DNA of 20,989 nt, from contig CAIPGJ010000168.1 of the NCBI GenBank assembly GCA_903864555.1, positions 1 through 20,989 on the forward strand, read 5' to 3'. The position numbers and the translations under genes are program-made. Positions 15,521 through 20,989 of the stretch are shown here, in pieces (the first letter of the stretch is position 1; each line of letters starts with the position of its first letter). The notes beneath the pieces were generated by a model. That model searched no databases, was not told the DNA's origin, and saw only the letters and a list, made by a program, of their open reading frames with translations. Source of the DNA: an uncultured Pseudomonadota bacterium. Its GTDB lineage: Bacteria > Pseudomonadota > Gammaproteobacteria > Burkholderiales > SG8-39.

Positions 15521-16563
15521 AGAAAAAAATCCTCATCCTCGGCGTCAACGGCTTCATCGGCCACCACCTGTCACATCGCATCATTGCCGAGACCGACTGG
15601 GAGGTCTACGGCATGGACATGCAGACCGACCGCATCGAGGGCCTGCTGAAGGAAAAACGCTTTCATTTCTTCGAAGGCGACATCACCATCAACCACGAGT
15701 GGATCGAGTACCACATCAGGAAGTGCGACACGGTGCTGCCGCTGGTGGCCATCGCCACGCCGGCCACCTACGTGAAAGAGCCACTGCGCGTCTTCGAGCT
15801 GGACTTCGAGGCCAATCTGCCCATCGTGCGTGCCTGCGTGAAGCGCGGCAAGCGGCTGATCTTCCCGTCGACCTCCGAGGTCTACGGCATGTGCCCGGAC
15901 GGGGCGTTCGACCCCGAGTCCTCGCCCATGGTTTACGGCCCCATCAACAAGCCGCGCTGGATCTACGCCTGCTCCAAGCAGCTGATGGACCGCGTCATCC
16001 ATGCCTATGGCCAGCAGGAAGGCCTGGACTACACGCTGTTCCGGCCGTTCAACTGGATCGGCGCGGGCCTGGACTCCATCAACACGGCCAAGGAAGGCTC
16101 CTCGCGGGTGATCACGCAGTTCTTCGGCCATATCGTCCGCGGCGAACCCATCAAACTGGTCGACGGCGGCACGCAGAAGCGCGCCTTCACCTATGTCGAT
16201 GACGGCATCGCCGCACTGATGAAGATCATCGAGAACCGCGATGGCATCGCCAGCGGCAAGATCTACAACATCGGCAACCCGAGGAACAATTTCTCGGTGA
16301 AGGAACTGGCCGAGATGATGCTCGAGCTCGCCGCCGCCTATCCCGAATACCAGGCCAGCGCGAAGAAGGTGAAGCTGCAGAAGGTGTCCGCCGAGCAGTA
16401 TTACGGCAAGGGCTACCAGGACGTGCAGAACCGCGTGCCGAAAATCACCAACACCATGGCCGACCTCGACTGGAAGCCCCGCTTCAACATGAAAGAGGCG
16501 CTCAAGCGCATCTTCGACGCCTACCGCGGCGATGTTGCCTCGGCGCGCCGGCTGGTCGACTGA
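15517..16563 (+). CDS. arnA: UDP-glucuronate oxidative decarboxylase (free-standing ArnA C-terminal domain)
   Basis: This NAD-dependent SDR enzyme converts UDP-glucuronate to UDP-4-keto-pentose and CO2, the first committed step. The 348-residue protein matches the ArnA dehydrogenase domain closely: the Rossmann GVNGFIGHHL (9-18), FPSTSEVYGMC with T119, S120 and E121, the catalytic Y150 and K154 in YACSKQ, and R306 in QNRVPKI at the same distance from Tyr as R619 in E. coli ArnA. LVAIATP and LFRPFNW are also kept. The ATG overlaps the formyltransferase stop. The next gene follows after 6 nt. UDP-glucose dehydrogenase, needed to supply the substrate, is not in this window. Confidence 0.95.
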   Translation: MKKKILILGVNGFIGHHLSHRIIAETDWEVYGMDMQTDRIEGLLKEKRFHFFEGDITINHEWIEYHIRKCDTVLPLVAIATPATYVKEPLRVFELDFEANLPIVRACVKRGKRLIFPSTSEVYGMCPDGAFDPESSPMVYGPINKPRWIYACSKQLMDRVIHAYGQQEGLDYTLFRPFNWIGAGLDSINTAKEGSSRVITQFFGHIVRGEPIKLVDGGTQKRAFTYVDDGIAALMKIIENRDGIASGKIYNIGNPRNNFSVKELAEMMLELAAAYPEYQASAKKVKLQKVSAEQYYGKGYQDVQNRVPKITNTMADLDWKPRFNMKEALKRIFDAYRGDVASARRLVD

Positions 16564-16569
16564 CCAGCC

Positions 16570-17076
16570 ATGCCTGCACCCGCAACACTGCGCATTGCGC
16601 CGGCCGCACCGGGGGATATCGTCCATCTGATCGAGATGATCGGCGAACTGGCGGCCTTCGAACACCTCAGCCATCTGCTCGAATGCACTGAAGAAAAACT
16701 GCAGGCTGCGCTGTTCGGCGCCCGACCCTGCATCGAGGCGCTGATCGGCTGGGTGGACGACCCTGCCCCGCAGGCGGTGGCCTACACCATCTGCTTCCAG
16801 AACTATTCCACCTTCCTCGGCCGCCCCGGGCTGTACCTGGAAGACCTGTACGTGCGGCCCGCCTGGCGCCAACGCGGCCATGCACGCAGCATGCTCACCC
16901 ATCTGGCCGCGCTGGCAGTCGAGCGCGGCTGCGGCCGCTTCGAATGGTCGGTGCTGGACTGGAACACCGGAGCGCAGGATTTCTACCGCGGGCTGGGGGC
17001 CGAAGTGCTGCCCGACTGGCGTATCACCCGCCTCACCGGCAAGGCGCTGGAACGACTGGCTGGAAACAGGTCATGA
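16570..17076 (+). CDS. GNAT N-acetyltransferase embedded in the arn operon
   Basis: This 168-residue protein resembles diamine (spermidine/spermine-type) N-acetyltransferases. A LEDLYVRPAWRQRGHA acetyl-CoA loop lies at 90-105, and FEWSVLDWNTGAQDFYRGLGA at 124-144. The loop has QRGHA in place of the usual R/Q-x-x-G-x-G/A, which is within family variation. It begins 6 nt after the decarboxylase stop and overlaps the arnD start (ATGA), so it is a true operon member. Standard arn operons do not contain it. It could acetylate a polyamine, an aminosugar or an incoming cationic compound. The actual substrate is unknown. Confidence 0.88.
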   Translation: MPAPATLRIAPAAPGDIVHLIEMIGELAAFEHLSHLLECTEEKLQAALFGARPCIEALIGWVDDPAPQAVAYTICFQNYSTFLGRPGLYLEDLYVRPAWRQRGHARSMLTHLAALAVERGCGRFEWSVLDWNTGAQDFYRGLGAEVLPDWRITRLTGKALERLAGNRS

Positions 17077-17984
17077 GCCTGATCGCCCTCAAGATCGACG
17101 TGGACACCTGGCGCGGCACCCGGGAAGGCGTGCCGCGGCTGGTGGACATGCTCAAGGCGCATGAAGCCGGCGCCACCTTCCTGTTCAGTCTCGGACCGGA
17201 CCATACCGGGCGCGCCATCACCCGGGTGTTCCGCCGCGGCTTCATGAAAAAGGTCTCGCGCACCTCGGTGCGCGAGCACTATGGCATCCGGACACTCCTC
17301 TACGGCACCCTGCTGCCGGGGCCGGATATCGGCCGCACCTGTGCCGGAATCATGCGCGAGGTGAAGGCGGCCGGCTTCGAAGTCGGCATCCACGCCTGGG
17401 ACCATGTGAAATGGCAGGACCATGTCGCCACCGCAGATGCCGACTGGACCGGGGCGCAGATGCGACTGAGCATGGACCGATTCGAGGACATCTTCGGCGA
17501 AGCTGCCCGTTCCCACGGCGCCGCGGGCTGGCAGACCAATGTGCATGCCCTGCGCCTGACCCAGCGACTGGGATTTCCGTACAGTTCGGATTCGCGCGGC
17601 CATTGTCCCTTCATCCCGGTGGTCCGCGGTGAGGTCATCGCCTGCACCCAGTTGCCGACCACCCTGCCGACCCTGGACGAGCTGATTGGCCGCGAAGACA
17701 TCACGGTTGCCAACGTCGCCCGCCACATCCTGCAACTGACCAGCGGACCGTCCGAGCTGGGACACGTCTATACGCTGCATGCAGAGCTCGAGGGTGGCAA
17801 GTTGTCCGGTGTGTTCGAAGCCCTGCTGTCGGGATGGAAGAACCAGGGGCACCGCCTCGTCTGCCTGCGCGAACTGCATGACTCCCTGGACACCGCTCGC
17901 CTGCCACGCAATGAAATTGCCATGGGGGAAGTCCCTGGCCGCTCCGGCGAGCTCGCCATGCAGGGCGAGGAATTTCTCACCTGA
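17073..17984 (+). CDS. arnD: 4-deoxy-4-formamido-L-arabinose-phosphoundecaprenol deformylase
   Basis: This enzyme removes the formyl group from undecaprenyl-phosphate-L-Ara4FN before flipping and is a polysaccharide-deacetylase (NodB) fold protein. The 303-residue protein begins with ALKIDVDTWRGTREGVP (metal-binding D9 and D11), has FSLGPDHTGRA near 46-56 and the GIHAWDHVKWQ motif with metal-binding histidines. Length agrees with E. coli ArnD (about 296). The ATG at 17073 overlaps the stop of the preceding GNAT gene. It is the last gene of the run; no clear terminator follows before the peroxiredoxin gene. Confidence 0.95.
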   Translation: MSLIALKIDVDTWRGTREGVPRLVDMLKAHEAGATFLFSLGPDHTGRAITRVFRRGFMKKVSRTSVREHYGIRTLLYGTLLPGPDIGRTCAGIMREVKAAGFEVGIHAWDHVKWQDHVATADADWTGAQMRLSMDRFEDIFGEAARSHGAAGWQTNVHALRLTQRLGFPYSSDSRGHCPFIPVVRGEVIACTQLPTTLPTLDELIGREDITVANVARHILQLTSGPSELGHVYTLHAELEGGKLSGVFEALLSGWKNQGHRLVCLRELHDSLDTARLPRNEIAMGEVPGRSGELAMQGEEFLT

Positions 17985-18065
17985 GAGCCTGCCATCCAGC
18001 AGCGTGCCTCCCCCCCTTGTCACGAAAAATTCACCGGATCCATGGTTCCATTGCCTTGCAAACGC

Positions 18066-18070
18066 GGAGG
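18066..18070 (+). promoter_or_regulatory. Ribosome binding site that sets the peroxiredoxin start
   Basis: GGAGG lies 4 nt before the ATG at 18075. This favours that start over the longer in-frame ATG at 18042, and over the ATG at 18093, which has none. Confidence 0.7.
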
Positions 18071-18074
18071 AAAT

Positions 18075-18563
18075 ATGACAACAATATCGAAGATGGCCAA
18101 CAAAAAAGCAGTCACTGATTTCTCACTGCCTGCCACGGGCGGCGGAACCTTCTGCCTCTCGCAATCCCTGTCCGGCGCCAAGGCCAAAACCGTGGCCATC
18201 TACTTCTACCCCAAGGACAATACCCCCGGCTGCACCACCGAAGGGCAGCAGTTCCGGGATCTCCACGCCCAGTTCATCAAGGCTGGCTGCCAGGTGTTCG
18301 GGGTGTCACGCGACAGTCTCAAATCGCACGAGAATTTCAAGACCAAGATGGCCTTCACGTTCGAGCTGCTCTCGGACGCGGAGGAAGTCGCATGCAAGCT
18401 GTTTGACGTCATCAAGATGAAGAACATGTACGGCAAACAGGTGCGGGGAATCGAGCGCAGCACATTTGTACTCGACAGGAATCGCGTCATCCTCAGGGAA
18501 TGGCGCGGTGTCAAAGTTCCAGGCCATGCCCAGGAGGTACTTGATTTTGTTAAAAACGTCTGA
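18075..18563 (+). CDS. Peroxiredoxin, BCP/PrxQ type
   Basis: This 162-residue thiol peroxidase reduces hydrogen peroxide and organic hydroperoxides. The peroxidatic cysteine is C53 in DNTPGCTTEGQQFRDL, supported by T50 and R128 (GIERSTF). Typical E. coli-type BCP has the resolving cysteine five residues later; here that place is a glutamine. Other cysteines are C27, C72 and C107, so it may use one of them or act as a 1-Cys enzyme. The start at 18075 follows GGAGG. Its 3' end overlaps the start of the PIN-PhoH gene by 17 nt. It is separated from arnD by 90 nt containing a C7 run and no evident hairpin. Confidence 0.93.
   Translation: MTTISKMANKKAVTDFSLPATGGGTFCLSQSLSGAKAKTVAIYFYPKDNTPGCTTEGQQFRDLHAQFIKAGCQVFGVSRDSLKSHENFKTKMAFTFELLSDAEEVACKLFDVIKMKNMYGKQVRGIERSTFVLDRNRVILREWRGVKVPGHAQEVLDFVKNV
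18532..18538 (+). promoter_or_regulatory. Ribosome binding site for the PIN-PhoH gene, inside the peroxiredoxin gene
   Basis: AGGAGGT, close to a perfect match to the 16S anti-SD, lies 8 nt before the TTG at 18547. This decides the non-ATG start. Confidence 0.65.
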
Positions 18564-20028
18564 CGCCTTCAAAACTGCCAGCTCCTCCAAGAACACTGAA
18601 GACCAGACCCGGCCGGCGCGCAAGAAACGCGCTGCCAAGACCAGCACCAAGCTATTCGTGCTGGACACCAACGTACTGATGCATGATCCCACCAGCGTGT
18701 TCCGCTTCGAGGAGCACGACATCTTCCTGCCCATCGTCACCCTGGAGGAACTCGACAACAACAAGAAGGGCGTGTCCGAGGTGGCGCGCAATGCGCGCCA
18801 GGCCAGCCGCTTCCTGGACGAGATCGTCAGCAAGCCCGGGGGCGACATCACCGCCGGCATGTCACTGCAACGCTATGAAGCGGACGCTGCAACCGGCCGG
18901 CTCTATCTCCAGACCGAGGCCATCAATGACATCCTGCCCGCCAGCCTGCCGATCGGCATGGGCAAGACGGACAACCAGATCATCGGCGTCGTCATCCACC
19001 TGCAAAAGCGTCATCCCCAGCGCGAAGTGATTCTGGTGTCCAAGGACATCAACATGCGCATCAAGGCCAAGGCCCTCGGCCTGGCTGCGGAGGATTACTT
19101 CAATGACAAGGTGCTGGAGGATACCGACCTGCTCTACAGCGGCGTGCGGGAAATGCACGGCAAGTTCTGGGACCAGCACGGCAGCAACATGGAGTCATGG
19201 AAGAAGGAAGGTCGCACCTACTACCGCATCCGCGGCCCCCTGTGCACCCAACTGGTGCTCAACGAGTTTCTCTACCAGGAGGGCGAACTTCCGCTCTACA
19301 CCTGGGTGCGTGAAGTGGCAGGCAAGTCGGCCGTGCTGGAAACCATCAAGGATTTCGGCCACGTGAGGAATTCCGTGTGGGGCATCACGGCACGCAACCG
19401 CGAACAGAATTTCGCCCTCAACCTGCTGATGGACCCGGACATCGATTTCGTCACCCTGCTTGGCCAGGCCGGCACCGGAAAGACGCTGATCACGCTGGCA
19501 GCAGGCCTCATGCAGACCCTGGAGGCGAAGCTCTACTCAGAGATCATCATGACCCGGGTGACCGTCCCCGTAGGCGAGGACATCGGCTTCCTGCCCGGGA
19601 CCGAGGAAGAGAAAATGACACCCTGGATGGGTGCACTGGAAGACAACCTGGACGTGCTCAACAAGACCGACGATGAGGCCGGTGACTGGGGGCGCGCTGC
19701 CACGCGTGACCTGATCCGCTCGCGCATCAAGATCAAGTCGCTCAACTTCATGCGCGGCCGCACCTTCCTCAAAAAGTTCCTCATCATCGACGAGGCGCAG
19801 AACCTGACGCCCAAGCAGATGAAGACACTGATCACCCGGGCAGGTCCTGGCACCAAGGTGGTCTGCCTGGGCAACATCTCGCAAATTGACACGCCCTACC
19901 TCACGGAAGGCTCTTCGGGCCTCACCTATGTGGTGGACCGCATGAAGGGCTGGCAGCACTGCGGCCACATCACGCTGGCGCGTGGCGAGCGTTCCCGCCT
20001 GGCTGATTACGCTGGCGAGGCGCTTTAG
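18547..20028 (+). CDS. PIN domain-PhoH family ATPase (PhoH2 type)
   Basis: This 493-residue fusion has an N-terminal PIN nuclease-like domain (about 35-190) and a C-terminal PhoH ATPase domain (about 285-493). The PIN part shows KLFVLDTNVLMHDP with D40, TLEELD with E68/E69, D142 in KTDNQII and D167 in VSKDINM. The PhoH part has Walker A GQAGTGKT at 306-313 and Walker B LIIDEAQ at 412-418. PIN-PhoH proteins have been described as RNA-unwinding ribonucleases. I choose TTG 18547, because AGGAGGT lies 8 nt upstream; the longer ATG at 18466 lies inside the peroxiredoxin gene. The basic tail at 20-35 may bind RNA. It is coupled to the peroxiredoxin. Confidence 0.93.
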   Translation: MLKTSDAFKTASSSKNTEDQTRPARKKRAAKTSTKLFVLDTNVLMHDPTSVFRFEEHDIFLPIVTLEELDNNKKGVSEVARNARQASRFLDEIVSKPGGDITAGMSLQRYEADAATGRLYLQTEAINDILPASLPIGMGKTDNQIIGVVIHLQKRHPQREVILVSKDINMRIKAKALGLAAEDYFNDKVLEDTDLLYSGVREMHGKFWDQHGSNMESWKKEGRTYYRIRGPLCTQLVLNEFLYQEGELPLYTWVREVAGKSAVLETIKDFGHVRNSVWGITARNREQNFALNLLMDPDIDFVTLLGQAGTGKTLITLAAGLMQTLEAKLYSEIIMTRVTVPVGEDIGFLPGTEEEKMTPWMGALEDNLDVLNKTDDEAGDWGRAATRDLIRSRIKIKSLNFMRGRTFLKKFLIIDEAQNLTPKQMKTLITRAGPGTKVVCLGNISQIDTPYLTEGSSGLTYVVDRMKGWQHCGHITLARGERSRLADYAGEAL

Positions 20029-20040
20029 TAGAGTACCGAT

Positions 20041-20060
20041 CAAGGGGGCATGCCCCCTTG
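20041..20060. terminator. Perfect 20-bp palindrome, possible bidirectional terminator
   Basis: CAAGGGGGCATGCCCCCTTG is its own reverse complement and folds as an 8-bp stem with a 4-nt loop, 13 nt after the PIN-PhoH stop. It has no U-tract, so intrinsic termination is not certain. A protein-binding site is the alternative. Confidence 0.45.
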
Positions 20061-20138
20061 GAGATCACCCACCTCAGCGGAACACCGGCACGATGGCGAT
20101 CGGCTTCCCTGACCTGTTCGACGCATCCGTAAAGGAGA

Positions 20139-20167
20139 ACGCCCTGATACCGGCCGGCACAGGGCGT
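20139..20167. repeat. Inverted repeat hairpin with 8-bp stem
   Basis: ACGCCCTG (20139-20146) pairs perfectly with CAGGGCGT (20160-20167), leaving a 13-nt loop that itself contains the palindrome CCGGCCGG. It lies between two convergent genes. Confidence 0.5.
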
Positions 20168-20176
20168 CCGGAGCCG

Positions 20177-20192
20177 CGATCAGCCGTGATCG
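20177..20192. repeat. Small inverted repeat directly after the CDGSH stop codon
   Basis: CGATCA and TGATCG form a 6-bp stem with loop GCCG, immediately downstream of the CDGSH gene as read on the minus strand. There is no T-run, so it is at best a weak end signal. Confidence 0.35.
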
Positions 20193-20429
20193 TTACAGGG
20201 CCTTGTGCGTGCCGTCACAGAACGGCGCCTTGCCGGCCTTCTTGCAACCGCACAGCCAGACCTTGTCGTCCTTTTCCAGCGTGAATTTCACCGGCGAGAA
20301 CTCCCCCCCCTTGTGGGAACCATCGCAGAAAGGCTGTTTCTGCGACTTGCCGCAGGAACACCACCAGTAATCTCCCGCCTTGAGCTCGACGGCATAAGGC
20401 GCCTTCTGGGCACATACCGGCTCTGCCAT
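20193..20429 (-). CDS. CDGSH-type iron-sulfur protein with two clusters
   Basis: I start this 78-residue protein at the ATG at 20429, which has GGGAGGGC just upstream; the longer ATG at 20459 adds 10 residues. Two CDGSH motifs are present, each with three Cys and one His to hold a 2Fe-2S cluster: C24, C26, C35 and H39 (CSCGKSQKQPFCDGSH), then C60, C62, C71 and H75 (CGCKKAGKAPFCDGTH). There is no membrane segment, so it should be soluble. Members are thought to be redox or cluster-transfer proteins; the partner is unknown. A G8 run lies between the two motifs. It is divergent from yciB and convergent with PIN-PhoH. Confidence 0.92.
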   Translation of the reverse strand: MAEPVCAQKAPYAVELKAGDYWWCSCGKSQKQPFCDGSHKGGEFSPVKFTLEKDDKVWLCGCKKAGKAPFCDGTHKAL

Positions 20430-20562
20430 GCTGCCCTCCCGTGGATTGAATGAAGTCAATCGTAAACCAAATACCGAACAATTGGCGTTCCTGCCGGATT
20501 AAGCCCCTGGCCTACTGTCGTCCGGACAGGGGCAGCAGCGTGCACTCCCGTATAATTTCCCC
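20430..20562. promoter_or_regulatory. Divergent promoter region of CDGSH and yciB genes
   Basis: This 133-bp spacer holds an AT-rich middle (about 20455-20490) that should carry the CDGSH promoter, though I see no clear hexamer pair. At its right end is a TATAAT just before yciB. Confidence 0.4.
20551..20556 (+). promoter_or_regulatory. Candidate -10 box for yciB, suggesting a leaderless mRNA
   Basis: A perfect TATAAT ends 6 nt before the ATG at 20563, so transcription would begin at or near the A of the start codon. No Shine-Dalgarno sequence lies between. No good -35 box is seen 16-18 nt upstream. Confidence 0.4.
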
Positions 20563-20989
20563 ATGAAATTTCTCTTCGATCTTTTTCCAGTCATCCTTTT
20601 CTTCGTGGCCTACAAGCTGGCCGGGATATACACCGCCACGGCGGTAGCCATTGCAGCCACCTTTGCGCAGATCGCCTGGCTGAAACTGCGCGGTCGCAAG
20701 GTCGAACCCATGATGTGGGTTACCCTCGGCATCATTGTCGTGTTCGGTGGCGCCACCCTCTACCTGCAGGACGAGGCCTTCATCAAGTGGAAGCCAACCG
20801 TGCTCTACTGGCTGTTCGGCGTGGTACTGGCCATCGCCCCGTTCTTCGGCAAGAACTTCATCCGCTCGGTCATGGGTGCCCAGATCGAGCTGCCGGAAGC
20901 CGTCTGGACCCGACTCAACTGGGGTTGGACGATATTCTTCCTGCTGATGGGCATTGCCAATTTGTACGTGGCCTGGAACTTCTCCACGG
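20563..20989 (+). CDS. yciB: Septation protein A / inner-membrane-spanning protein YciB (3' partial)
   Basis: The first 142 residues are present and the gene runs off the window. E. coli YciB is about 179 residues, so roughly 40 are missing. It is a multi-spanning inner-membrane protein linked to cell-envelope maintenance and division. It matches E. coli YciB along its length: [15 protein letters not shown] at the start, [24 protein letters not shown] near 63-86, [17 protein letters not shown] and MGIANLYVA. Several hydrophobic helices are visible. There is no ribosome site before the ATG (TTTCCCC), consistent with leaderless translation. It is divergent from the CDGSH gene. Confidence 0.93.
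   Translation, partial: MKFLFDLFPVILFFVAYKLAGIYTATAVAIAATFAQIAWLKLRGRKVEPMMWVTLGIIVVFGGATLYLQDEAFIKWKPTVLYWLFGVVLAIAPFFGKNFIRSVMGAQIELPEAVWTRLNWGWTIFFLLMGIANLYVAWNFST

Larger units (their letters stand above)
20029..20192. other. Convergent intergenic gap rich in inverted repeats
   Basis: Between the stops of PIN-PhoH (plus) and CDGSH (minus) lie three hairpin-capable repeats, at 20041-20060, 20139-20167 and 20177-20192. None has a following U-tract on either strand. They probably act together as a bidirectional transcription end or stabilise the 3' ends. No gene is supported here. Confidence 0.45.

Noticed and set aside
15571..16902. Minus-strand frame of 443 codons opposite the ArnA decarboxylase and GNAT genes
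   Set aside because: The sense strand carries two genes with intact catalytic motifs. The antisense product is His/Gly/Asp-rich without a family.
17985..18074. Possible terminator after arnD
   Set aside because: I looked for a stem followed by a U-tract and found only a C7 run and a short imperfect GGATCCATGGTTCC dyad.
20094..20284. Short plus-strand frame starting MAIGFPDLFDASVKEN in the convergent gap
   Set aside because: It has no ribosome site, crosses two hairpins and continues antisense through the CDGSH gene with Arg/Cys/Pro-rich sequence.

Overview
The window is a GC-rich chromosomal segment from a Gram-negative bacterium. The ends of its genes overlap tightly, and no IS element, phage gene, tRNA, rRNA or CRISPR array was seen. 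I infer a proteobacterium, most likely a betaproteobacterium. The reasons are an alaA-hom-thrC amino-acid cluster, a peroxiredoxin next to a PIN-PhoH ATPase, a YciB septation protein and a lipid A L-Ara4N operon. This assignment rests on remembered gene neighbourhoods and was not searched.

Left part, minus strand. Positions 1-417 hold no convincing gene but contain a very AT-rich pocket with a dyad. Next come two overlapping paralogous MFS exporters (418-2795, the second probably starting further upstream at a non-ATG codon) and a small secreted cysteine protein (2918-3277). They are followed by two paralogous alpha/beta hydrolases (3401-4315 and 4359-5231), threonine synthase thrC (5231-6655), homoserine dehydrogenase hom (6702-8027), a GNAT acetyltransferase (8079-8516) and an alaA-type aminotransferase (8516-9742). 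From alaA down to the hydrolases the genes are close or overlapping and probably form one transcript. It centres on threonine synthesis from aspartate semialdehyde and on alanine transamination.

Centre, plus strand. A divergent region (9743-10081) with a consensus -10 box precedes a nine-gene run: a Mth938/DUF498 protein, arnT, one SMR-type flippase gene (arnE/F-like), arnB, arnC, a free-standing ArnA formyltransferase, a free-standing ArnA decarboxylase, a GNAT acetyltransferase and arnD (10082-17984). Most junctions are ATGA or TTGA overlaps. Together these genes make UDP-L-Ara4N from UDP-glucuronate, move it to undecaprenyl phosphate, deformylate it, flip it and attach it to lipid A. That is the standard route to cationic peptide and polymyxin resistance. 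The unusual points are the split arnA, the single flippase gene and the extra GNAT and DUF498 genes.

Right part. A BCP-type peroxiredoxin (18075-18563) overlaps a PIN-PhoH ATPase (18547-20028). A 164-bp convergent gap follows with three inverted repeats, including a perfect 20-bp palindrome. Then come a dual-CDGSH iron-sulfur protein on the minus strand (20193-20429) and, divergently, the start of yciB (20563 to the window end). The yciB start lies exactly where a leaderless transcript would begin.

I see no clearly unprecedented system. The best leads are the modified arn operon, the AT-rich dyad at the left edge and the palindromic gap near 20041.
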